In this document: positions 11,904 to 20,924 of the stretch, piece after piece
How positions within the stretch are numbered: the first letter of the stretch is position 1
Layout of the letters: every line of letters begins with the position of its first letter
Assembly (NCBI GenBank): GCA_016858145.1
Contig: JAEHOE010000065.1
Location: 186,001 to 250,000, forward strand
Reading direction: 5' to 3'
DNA length: 64,000 nucleotides
Source: Edaphochlamys debaryana
Taxonomy: Eukaryota > Chlorophyta > Chlorophyceae > Chlamydomonadales
Translations under genes and position numbers: made by a program
Notes under the pieces: model-generated
The model's input: the letters and a program-made list of their open reading frames with translations, nothing else
Databases searched by the model: none
What the model was told of the DNA's origin: nothing

Positions 11904-12529
11904 ATGAATGCGCTGTCTACCAAGGTCGTTCTCAACCGCGGGCCTCAGGTTGCGGCGTTGGGCGTAGGGCCGGCCGGCATCGGCTTCGTAAGAGGCAAGC
12001 GCAGGAGCGGTGTGCTGCAGGAGTGAGAATCATACGTATATACGAAGAGCTACACAAAGGGGCGGACGGGGACACGCGTACTGGGCAGGAGCGCGCGGGG
12101 GGCACGTTGCCGTGGAATACCCGCACACGACCGCACCACCATCAACCCCACGCGACCCCACCGCTCCCAGTCAGCGGCCATCGCAATCACACGCCCCCTG
12201 ACCTATCCCGCGGCCATTCGCACAGCAATGAACTTAGGGATGCGGGCAGAACTTTGGCTCTGCAGGAATTGGGCCATGGCCGGTGAGGGGCAGTGGGGGT
12301 GTGATGCCGCGCCTTCCACAGCGCAGCATGTAAGCTCGCTGGTTGTCATCGCTGATGCAAAGAATGCAGAGCCAAGCCAGGCTTGGCCGGTGCCCGCCTG
12401 CCCGATGCCCGAAGCGGGCGAAGCCCCCGCATCGAACTTGGTCTTCACAGGTCGTTCTTGTCCGCGTTCAGCCTCTACTGCCTACCACTCTTGCTGCACA
12501 CATATGCTCGCGGTGCTCTTGTACAGTAG
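11904..12529 (+). CDS. Small 84-residue putative organelle membrane protein
   Basis: Three exons (11904-12022, 12226-12282, 12451-12529) join in consistent phase 2 at both junctions, with donors GTGAGA and GTGAGG and acceptors CACAG. The product starts MNALSTKVV, has a basic region with GKRRSG, an amphipathic middle (RDAGRTLALQELGHG) and a hydrophobic C-terminal stretch (FLSAFSLYCLPLLL) that could span a membrane once. I do not recognise the family. No single frame covers the gene, so ORF-only annotation would miss it. Continuous phase, good splice signals and a stop right after the membrane-like segment argue that it is real. Organelle targeting is a guess from the N-terminal composition. 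Confidence 0.5.
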
Positions 12530-12666
12530 CCAACACATCGCCAGGCCTCGAGAACACGTCGCAAAGACAAACTCGTTGTTGTCAGCTCGCGCAACTTGCT
12601 GAGCCTTCTGACAAGTCTGGGCGCGCACGATTAGTCACTGCGGAAGCTTCTTAGCCACTTGCCTCG

Positions 12667-12672
12667 TATATA
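12667..12672 (+). promoter_or_regulatory. TATA-like box upstream of CDC20
   Basis: TATATA lies about 45 bp upstream of the CDC20 start codon, in a GC-rich background where such runs are rare. If it is the TATA box, the 5' leader is very short. Confidence 0.35.
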
Positions 12673-12717
12673 GGGCAGCAGACGTGAGCTGTTTCTGAGG
12701 GACAGCCAGCAGCAGAA

Positions 12718-15700
12718 ATGTCTGGCGTTCAGCCCCCAAACACGTCAACTACGCCAGGAGGCAGCCCGCTTGGCGGCAACAAGAGCGTAAAGCTGTCCTT
12801 CGGGACCAAGACGCCCGGAAATGGAAAGACGAAGGAGAAGGTGAAAGCAGCGGGGGCTTGCAGCTCGCGGTGTCACCTTTGGGCCCGCAAGAAGTCCGAT
12901 CAACGCTTGGCTTCGCGATTTGAAGGCTAGCAATGGATGAGGAGGACTCGCCCGGCCGCGGCGTCCGCAACATGCCTTGTGCCTGGTCAATTGCCCCGTC
13001 GCAGCTGGACCGCTTCATCCCCGCACGCTCAGCTATGGACTTTGACTCCGCTAACTACACGCTCAGCAAGGAGAACGGCAGGAGCGGCGAGCTGGGTGAC
13101 CCCGAGTCCGGCAAGGGAGAGGACTACCAGAAGGCCCTAGCCGCTGGGCTAGGCGTGAACGACTCCAGCCGCATCCTGGCCTTCAAGCAGAAGGCCCCCG
13201 CAGCGCCGGAGGGCTACGAGAACAACCTCAAGTCGCTGTACAACCAGAACCTGGGCCCCTCGGTCCCCAAGAAGCAGTTCCGGCACGTGCCCACGACGCA
13301 GGAGCGCATCCTGGACGCGCCTGAGCTCATGGATGACTACTACCTCAACCTCATGGACTGGAGCAGCCAGAACCTGGTGGGGTTATATGGGAGCGGGGGC
13401 AGGGATGCCAGGACAGGGGCAAGGTGGTGGCAGAGACAGTCGGGAGAGAGCTGCGCGCTTGGGTGACAGAGGGGGCGGGGCAGGTGGGGGTGGAAGCAGA
13501 GGTGCTGGGAAAGGGCGTCCATGGAGGCGCGCGTGGGCGGGCCTCGGCACCGAAAACGGGCGGCGGAGACAGGGTCAACGAGTCAACAAGCCGTTGAGAC
13601 TTCCCTCTGGCCTCCATGCAGATCGCTGTGGCGCTGGGCCGCTCCGTGTACCTGTGGAACTCGGGCAGTGGCACCGTGGACGAGCTCTGCACCATGGCCA
13701 ACGAGGGTGGGGCGGCATGGGCCGGGCAGCTTCATTAGAGAGGAGCATGCCACGCACCCAAGTCGTTCCTCTCTGTTTGGGCTCACACCATGCCCCGCTC
13801 CATGCCAACAACATCACCCGCATGTCGTTGTCCGTCCTGGGTCCGCAGGCGACTACGTGTCATCCCTGCGCTGGGGCGGCGACGGCAACTTCCTGGCGGT
13901 GGGCACCTCGGACGCCAAGGTGCAGATCTGGGACGCAAGCAGGTGCGGCAGCTGCGCGGGGTCGAGAACGCGCGCAGGCCGAACGGAACGAGCTGCAAAC
14001 GATGTTGGTAACGGCACACGGAATGCTGTCTGTGACCCACAATGCACGCTGCCGCCCCCACCCCTTCCCCCCGCCAGGCGCAAGCAGGTCCGCGAGCTGT
14101 GCGGCCACACCAACCGCGTGTCGTGCGTGTCCTGGAACGGCTCCATCCTCAGCAGCGGCTCGCGGGACTCCACCATCGCCAACTGGGACGTGCGCAAGCG
14201 CAGGGACGAGGCGTGCGTGGCAACGCTGCGGGTGCACGAGCAGGTGCGGACCGTTGCGGGCGGGGGTGGGGGTGCAGGCGGGAGACCCATTGCGGGTCAC
14301 GGCCGGCTCAGACAGTGCTGCTGCAATCATGGGGTTGAGGGTGGGGCGCGGCGCACGGGCGGGAGGCCATTTGTGGGTCACGGCCAGCCTCCGACAGTGC
14401 TGCTAGAAAATGGCTGGGCGGGAGGCCGAGCGCAGCCGCTCCAGCGCAACGCCGCCAAGAGCTTGGAGGACGGGTCTCCCGAATGCCTACGGTGCATCCT
14501 CGTCTGTTACCGTGTTCCTTGTCAGTGGTGTTCTGCACGGCCACCGAGCCCGCTGCTGCGCCCCCCGCCCCGCAGGAGGTGTGCGGCCTGGCCTGGTCGC
14601 TGTGCGGGCAGCAGCTGGCCAGCGGCGGCAACGACAACATGCTCGCCATCCACGACTCGTCCTTCGGCCTCACGCACAAGGCAAGCGGGGCATAGAGCGG
14701 CTAACAGTACCCCAAAGCACTGCTTCTCGACTCACTTGCCCAAGCAACCTCTGGGTAGCGGCCTATGCTGAGGTGATGAGGTCGGGTCTTGGCTGCCTCC
14801 ACGCCTGCAGGTGCAAGCCCACACGGCCGCCGTGAAGGCGGTTGCCTGGTGCCCCTACCAGTCCAACCTGCTGGCCACCGGCGGCGGCACGGCCGACCGG
14901 CACATCCGCTTCTGGAACACGCACACCGGCGCCATGCTCAGCCAGATCGACACCGGGTCGCAGGTGCGCACGCCCGTGCTGCGGGGCCGAGCAGGGTGCA
15001 GCGCTGTGCCATGGCCGGGGCCTTAATGCGAGGGCGCCAGGTCCCGGGCGAGCAACCATGCATCGCACATATCAGTCATGCCGTGGGGTACTGGTACTGC
15101 AGCCGCGCACGAGGGCTACGTTGGCCCAAGGCTTGCATAGGGAATGACGTGGGCCCCTGCCTTGCCCCTGTCCTTGCCCTCCCCCCCAGGTGTGCGCGCT
15201 GCAGTGGAACCCGCACGAGCGCGAGCTGCTGTCCTCGCACGGCTACTCCAAGAACCAGCTGTGCCTCTGGAAGTACCCCAGCCTCGTCAAGGTAGGGCGG
15301 CCACGGCTGCAGCTGCCGGCGACTTTCACACGCACGCAGCGCCCAGCCACTCACGTTGGGCTGCGATGCAGCGCGCAGCGGGGGCTGTTAATGACCTCGG
15401 CGTTGTCACCCCCCTGGTGGCACCTCGACGTTGCCCTTAGCGTCTGCGATCCAGCTTTTAGCAGCCGCGGCAACGCCTCTTTTTCGTAACCTCGCCTGCC
15501 GCCCTGCCCCACGCAGATTGCCGAGCTGACGGGCCACCAGGGCCGCGTGCTGCACATGGCCACGTCCCCGGACGGCTGCAACGTGGTGACGGCCGGCGCC
15601 GACGAGACGCTGCGGTTCTGGAAGCCCTTCGGCGAGCCGCCGGCCGCCAAGGATGACGGCAAGCTGACGGGCTCGGTGGCGGCGGCGACGGGGGCTGGGC

Positions 15701-15726
15701 TGGGCGGGCTGCGCAGCATCCGGTAG
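12718..15726 (+). CDS. CDC20: CDC20-type activator of the anaphase-promoting complex
   Basis: Nine exons (12718-12840, 13005-13376, 13622-13706, 13849-13942, 14078-14243, 14576-14680, 14811-14963, 15190-15291, 15517-15726) give a 469-residue WD40 protein. Diagnostic features in order are a C-box DRFIPAR just after exon 1, [11 protein letters not shown] as in plant CDC20, a KEN-like SKENG, and seven WD-repeat segments from SSQNLIAVALG to [10 protein letters not shown]. The C-terminal tail ends in Ile-Arg, the residues that dock on APC/C. The DFD-A-Y context and CDC20-like N-terminus favour CDC20 over CDH1/FZR. It would recruit mitotic substrates to the APC/C. Intron 6 starts with GC (AAG|gcaagc), and the continuous phase supports it. 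TGTAA at 16074 lies about 350 bp after the stop. Confidence 0.95.
14681..14686 (+). other. GC donor of a GC-AG intron in CDC20
   Basis: The exon reads CACAAG and the next bases are GCAAGC. The following acceptor is CTGCAG at 14805-14810, and the joined frame LTHK|VQAHT continues the WD40 fold. GC-AG introns with strong flanking consensus are known in plants and algae. Confidence 0.7.
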
Positions 15727-16512
15727 CAGGGCTTGGCGGGGGCGCGAGGGGGGGGGAGATCGTATCGCCCTTGGGGCGTGTGGTGAACTGGCGGAGGAAG
15801 GTGGTGAGTAGGCTTGGGGGATGGGGCATTGCCGCTGGCGGGGCGCGGGCTGAGCGCCAGTGACCGGGGAAGCGGGTAGAGGATTGACATGGGAGCGGAG
15901 GTGGGTTACACGGACAGGGGACAGAGGGCAGCCAACCGGAGTGTACCGTATGGAGGGTAATCATCAACGAACGGGAAGCGAGTCGATGGCGCCCCCTCGG
16001 GGACGGCGGGGAAACCATTTGGCGATTTGGGTATGGCATGTCCGGCGCATCGCGCGGGGAAGATGCACCTCGATGTAAATACATACCTTGGAAGGCATAG
16101 GCCGTTGCTACTGTGACGGAGACCAGCACAGCTCTCGAAGACACAGCTTGCGACGACCGCGCGGTCGCTCATAAACCCTAGCTAGTTTGAGTCGCCAAGC
16201 ATACTTAGCCTCGCTGCAACACTCTGCGCTACATGTGGGGGCGCAGCGTCGCCCCAGGGCGGCTCGCGGCTGCCAGGCGCGTCGGCCATGTCCCAAACAC
16301 GCTCGGCGCGCGGAACACGCCGCGACCGGCATCGATACTGCTAGCAACTCGTAGGTCTATCATCGCGAGTATCTGCATGTCCATCAGCGCTGTTTCTGGC
16401 ACACGGCCGGGATCGCAGCCATCCCTGGCTTGACCAGCCGCGCCTGCAGGCACGGCTGTAATGGAGCCGGACCTTTGCACCTCGGTAGTGTTGGTATCCC
16501 GGTACCCCGGGG
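15727..16512. other. CDC20 3' region and promoter of the J-protein gene
   Basis: Non-coding by my reading. TGTAA at 16074-16078 on the plus strand is the likely CDC20 poly(A) signal. The rest should hold the promoter of the J-protein gene at 16513; I see no TATA box. Confidence 0.45.
16074..16078 (+). terminator. TGTAA poly(A) signal of CDC20
   Basis: TGTAA is the standard volvocine polyadenylation signal and here lies about 350 bp after the CDC20 stop codon, in a stretch without coding potential. Confidence 0.5.
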
Positions 16513-19500
16513 ATGCTCCTCACCCGTTCCTCACCCATGGCACGGAACCCGCCCCCCGGCCCCCGGCGCCCCGGGCCCTTTGCAGACTACGACCGCCTCG
16601 GCGTGAATCCCACCGCCTCTGCCGACGAGATCAAGTCGGCGTTCCGGAAACAGGCCAAGCTCCTGCACCCGGATGTCAGCAAGTCGGTGCGTGCCGCGCT
16701 TGCACAACTGACTGCTCCCCTTACCTGCCGCGTCCGAGATGCATCTTCGCTTGCTCGCCTCGTTCCCGGCTCCTCCAGGGTGACAGTGAGGAGGACTTCA
16801 TTAAGGTCAAGGAGGTGAGCTTCTGTAACCGACCAGGGACACACCTCAAGGGACTGGTTTGGTACCGTTGTGGTGGCCGCCTATCTGGTGGGGAGCGGAG
16901 CGTCCACGGCGAGCCGTGCCTTGGGACGCAAGGCACGTCGGCTCAGGACCGAACCTCAAGCCTGACGCGCCCTGCGCCCGCTGTACGGCATGTCCTGCAG
17001 GCGTACGAGACGCTCAGTGACGAGTGCTCACGTGCCGAGTACGACGACGAGCTCAAGCGGGTGGGTGGCACGGGCAGGGGATGGGTTGGGGGATGAGGGC
17101 CTGACGGGTTTCACCACGATGCTCGGCTGGGCCGTGCCAAGGCTCTCCCCCACGCTCCCCGCCTCGACGCACGTCCCCATCCCGCCAGAGAATGGGATGC
17201 AGCGCCCGGTAGCGAGCAGCCACCTTTCCACGCCCTTTTTCGCCCCTCACCTCTCCCATCCCGGCCTGCCCTGGCTCCCACCACACCACCACCCTCATCC
17301 CCAACCACCCCTACCGGCCTCCCAACCACCCCTACCGACCTCCCAACCACCCTTACCGACCTCCCAACCACCCTTACCGACCTCCCAGGCCAGCCGGCGG
17401 CGCTCGGGCGCGGCTGCGGGCCCCAGCGGCCGGGGGGCGCGCACCCGGGTTGTGCACGAGGACTCCGACGGCGTGCGGATCGAGGTGGGGTGCGGGCGGC
17501 GGGGCGGTGGGATGGGGTGGGGAATGGAAAACGGGTTTCCAGCCGAACCATCGGGGACTGGCGAGGTGCAACCCGCGGTGACGCGGTGACCATGCGGCCA
17601 GGGCTTTCTCCAGAGCATGGGGTGGGGAGGATTCTTGGACGGACGAGGGCGTCCAGGGAGCATCGGTCCAGGCTGTGCGCAGCTGGTCGCCAGGAGTTTG
17701 GTCTATGAGTGGCTTGGCAGCCGAGCAGACCGGACACGAAGGTGCTGGGCATGACTTGATGGGGGTTCTCTTGGCTTTGGCGACGCCTGCAGGTGGAGTG
17801 GAGCACGGACTCGCCGTTCGGGGATGGATCCTTCGTGGATCTGGAGGATCTGTTTGAATTTGGCGCCGACTCGGATGATGACGATGAATACGTCGTTCTC
17901 GATCCAGATGAGATTGAGGACGCCACGTGGGCGGCCATGCCCGGGAATCTGAAGTCAAGGTGGGCGGAGGAGCAGTTGCGAGGGGTGGGGGAGGTGTAAG
18001 GGGGAGGGGGGAAGGGGGGAACGGACAGGGCCAGAGGTGGTGCCGCACACTAATGCTAGGGAAAGCTTGTCAGGCGCTGAGCTTCCTCCCCGGGCGGCAT
18101 GTTTGCTGTGAAGCTGGCAAAGGCGGGATGTGGGCGGAGTACCCGGGTCAATCCTTACTCAAGACGTCGGCGGTAAACACCGATATCCAAAAGCACTATT
18201 CCACCCTTTGGAGCGGTACCCTCGCGCTGAGGCACAAAGGTCCAAAAATCCTCTTCCCTCGCATTCTAGTCAGTCCCCTTAACCACTCGGGCACGACTGC
18301 AGGCACTGCCTGCTAGAACATTCGCAGTCGACAGGATTCGAACCTGTGCGGGAGATCCCAACTGATGTCTGGACGCTGAGATGAGGGTGTGGAGCCTATC
18401 TGGGGGAACCCCGGGCTGCCATGCTACAATGGTGCCTCACCTCCACCACACCACACCGCACCGCACGTCAATCGCGAAAGCGCCGCCGCTGCCAGGGGAG
18501 CGGCTGCGGGGCCTGCCGCCGTGCAGAGCGAGCCGGGCTCTTCGCGCCTGGCCTTCTCTTGCTCCCCCTCCCCCCCGGCTTCCCCTCCCCCCTTTCCGCC
18601 CCCCCCTCTCCCTTAGCTCCCCCTCCCGCCCCTGTTCCGTTCCCCCCTTCCCCCTCAGCTTCCAGTCCTCCTGGCAGGCCAACTCGCGTAAGCCCGGGCG
18701 CGGCGCGCAGGCCGGAGGGCGGGGGCGGGGGGGGCAGCACACGCCCCTAACCCTCGATGAGAAGGTGCGGGAGGGGAGAGGGGCGTGGAGGGCAGGGGAG
18801 GGAGGGGAGGCAGGGGGGAGGGGTCGCCGGTGACGGGGGTGGAGGGGTCCCGGTTACTCCAGTGTCAGAAGCGGGGAGCAGGGCCCTTGGCGCTTTGGCC
18901 CCGGAGTGTTAGTGGTTGGGGGTGAGGAGGAGGCCAGCGGGACACGAGCTGGAGACGGTGCGCGGAGGAGGGCATTAGCGGTGGGGAAAGGCAGGAGGAG
19001 GCAGGCCGGGCAGCGGTGACCTTGCTGGCTACCCCTATCGCCCGTCACGGCCGCCCTTGCACCCCTCCCCTCCCATTCCCCGCTCCCGTTCCCCGCCCAC
19101 CCCCGCAGGAGATGCTGTTTCGGGAGCTGCCCGGGCAGGTGCGGGCGGCGGCGCAGCAGATGTTCGGAGCCCGCCTGCAGGTGGGGACTGGGGGGCGAGG
19201 GGGGGAGGGGGAGCGTGTATGTGCTTCACGGCGCGTGCGGCTGCAGGTGGGGACCCCGGGTCCTGGCGGGGGGGGGGGGAGCAAGGCAATGTGCGAAACC
19301 AGTTGGACGTTAGGTTGCAGCGCCTGTCATGGGGCTGCCATGGGGCGTGCGGCCCATGCGCGGCTTGTGGCTTCGTGTCCGTGTCCGTCTCGCCCGATGC
19401 GGGTTCCCTCTCGACTGACCGCTGCGACTGCCCCTGCGCCCCGCCCTGAACCCCTGTGTTCCTGTGCGTGCCCCTGCAGAAGCTCAAGACCCTCGAGGTA

Positions 19501-20006
19501 GGGGGACTGCATGGGGGGCGGGGCAGGAAAGCAGTGAAGGGTTGTGGGCGCCGCCGGTTGGTCGTCACGCTCATGCATGCCAGACGGGTACTTAGCGCCG
19601 GGATGCAATGTTCCTGCCTTGAGGCTTGGCCCTGGTCCTGATCCGCGCCTAAGCGGCACCGGTACCCGTACTAGGTACCGGTACCCCTTACAGGGCCCCT
19701 TTTTCGACTTCATTACTCATCCCCCCCTCTCAGGAGCTGGCCGACCTGGTGGAGGCAGTGGAAGAGCTCAACGCCATGGGCATCGCATTCGAAACATACG
19801 ACGACCCGGAACCTTCGATCCGCGGATCTGCATCGGCATCTGGCGGCGGCGGCCGGCGGCGCAGCGCCGGCGGGGCGGGCGGCGGGCGCGCGGGCGGCGG
19901 CGGCGGGCGGGGGCGCGCAGCGGCAGGGGGCCGCGGCGGCGCGGGAGGGGGCCGGAAGACCGGGGGACGGTCGGGGGGGCAAGGGAGGACGCGTCGCAGC
20001 CCGTAA
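16513..20006 (+). CDS. J-domain (DnaJ-type) co-chaperone
   Basis: Nine exons (16513-16686, 16779-16814, 17001-17060, 17389-17484, 17793-17959, 18659-18764, 19109-19180, 19480-19497, 19734-20006) encode 333 residues. The J domain spans about residues 25-90 with HPD at 52-54, helix II KSAFRKQAKLL and helix IV EDFIKVKEAYETLSD. It is followed by a very acidic patch (DLEDLFEFGADSDDDD), a helical EMLFRELPGQVRAAAQQM segment, and a Gly/Arg-rich tail. A near-N-terminal J domain with no zinc-finger or CTD is class III (type C). Exon 8 is only 18 nt (KLKTLE). Intron 5 (17960-18658) contains the antisense permuted tRNA. The client is unknown. A second in-frame ATG lies at codon 9. Confidence 0.8.
17283..17388 (+). 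repeat. Short tandem repeat in the polypyrimidine tract of intron 3
   Basis: A unit of about 20 bp containing CTCCCAACCACC and CCTTACCGAC recurs about five times right up to the acceptor of exon 4 at 17389. It extends the polypyrimidine tract and looks like a slippage product. Confidence 0.7.
18244..18248 (-). terminator. Pol III-type T-run after the permuted tRNA
   Basis: On the minus strand five T residues follow the end of the tRNA 5' half by 15 nt. T-runs of this kind end RNA polymerase III transcripts, which fits a transcript in the order 3' half, linker, 5' half. Confidence 0.55.
18264..18366 (-). tRNA. Circularly permuted tRNA-Ser(AGA)
   Basis: Read on the minus strand, the 3' half comes first (18366-18323), then a 22-nt linker (18322-18301), then the 5' half (18300-18264). 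Rejoined across the anticodon loop they fold perfectly. Acceptor GCAGTCG pairs with CGACTGC and is followed by discriminator G. D-stem CCC pairs with GGG, anticodon stem ACTGA with TCAGT, and the T-arm is ACAGG-TTCGAAT-CCTGT. A long variable arm GGGA-TC-TCCC identifies a type II tRNA (Ser). The loop CTAGAA plus A gives anticodon AGA. D-stem pair C10-G25 replaces the usual G10-C25, so pairing is conserved. A T5 run follows 15 nt downstream. No second 3' half follows the 5' half, so this is not an ordinary intron-containing gene. Permuted tRNAs are known in Cyanidioschyzon and some prasinophytes. The alternative is a rearranged pseudogene. Confidence 0.8.
19480..19497 (+). other. 18-nt microexon of the J-protein gene
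   Basis: AAGCTCAAGACCCTCGAG lies between CCCCTGCAG and GTAGGG and keeps phase 0 on both sides. It encodes KLKTLE. Skipping it would also keep the frame, so alternative inclusion is possible. Confidence 0.5.
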
Positions 20007-20924
20007 TGAGCCCGTGGGCACGGGGGCGGGGACGTGAGCGGTTGGTGAGAGTAAGCAGGGAATGCGAGGGTAAGCGGGAGATGCGGGGCGGAGAGCAATG
20101 CACGGATATGGCCCAAAGAGTTTTGCAGCTGTGCAGGAAGCCTGGGGGCAGGGGCGGCGAGAGGGGTACGGCGAGAGGATGATGAGGGCTGGGCCTGATG
20201 TGCGCTGAGCTCGAGCGTACCGTACTGATTCATGGGGGGCAGTGAGCGGGGAGAGTCGGTTTTAGGGTGTATTCTCAGGACGGTCGAAGGATTCGTCGCC
20301 AGGTCGAAGGATTCGTCGCCAGGTCGATTGAGGTGTTGTGAGGTCACTCCCCGCTGTGTGGGCTGGGGCTGCCTTCTGTGACGCATGCGTGCCGAGTGGA
20401 CCGTCGCTTCGGTCGCCGCGGTCACGGAACTTGAGCTTGGACTGGGGAGGTTAATGCGCTAATCATCAAGCGCTCGGCATGCAGCCACGGCTTTCCGGAG
20501 AGCACCCAACTCTTGAAGCCCCCGACTCCGGCACTGCGGACACTTGGAATGCTTGCCCTCCCACCTCGCCTAGACCTCGCGGCCTGCCAGGCCGCAGTGT
20601 GTCCCCCTCAACCGCCTCGAGCTGCGCCCTTCCCCCCCCCGCCGTCCATCCTTCAGCCCTAACTCCTGCCTCCACACAGCCCGACACGCCCTCAGCGGCG
20701 CTTCCCGCTCAGCCCCAGCCCAGCGCCCTCCACCGCTGTCCCTGCCGCTGTGCCCAGGCTCGTCCTGAGTTGCGGCGGGCCCAAACGCGATTCCGAGCTC
20801 GAGCCTCAGCCTCAGCCCCAGCCCCAAGCCTCCTCTTGATAAGAAAGCAGCAGCTTCAACCCAAACAAGCCAAGCCAAGCAGCTGGGTTCTAACTTGATG
20901 CGTATCCCAACACGGTCCCGAGCC
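20007..20924. other. Convergent 3' region between J-protein and thioesterase-like genes
   Basis: Tail-to-tail intergenic sequence. It contains a small tandem repeat at about 20282-20325 (TCGAAGGATTCGTCGCCAGG twice). At about 20703-20722 there is a copy of the last coding bases of the thioesterase-like gene (CTCAGCCCCAGCCCAGCGCC, also at 20923-20942). A plus-strand frame at 20479-20898 has no domain or splice support. Confidence 0.4.

Noticed and set aside
18264..18366. Ordinary intron-containing tRNA-Ser read from the 5' half onward
   Set aside because: No T-arm or 3' half follows the 5' half in the next several hundred bases; the only matching 3' half is upstream.
20479..20898. 140-codon plus-strand frame in the convergent spacer
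   Set aside because: No conserved motif, low-complexity composition, and partly made from copied exon-edge sequence.
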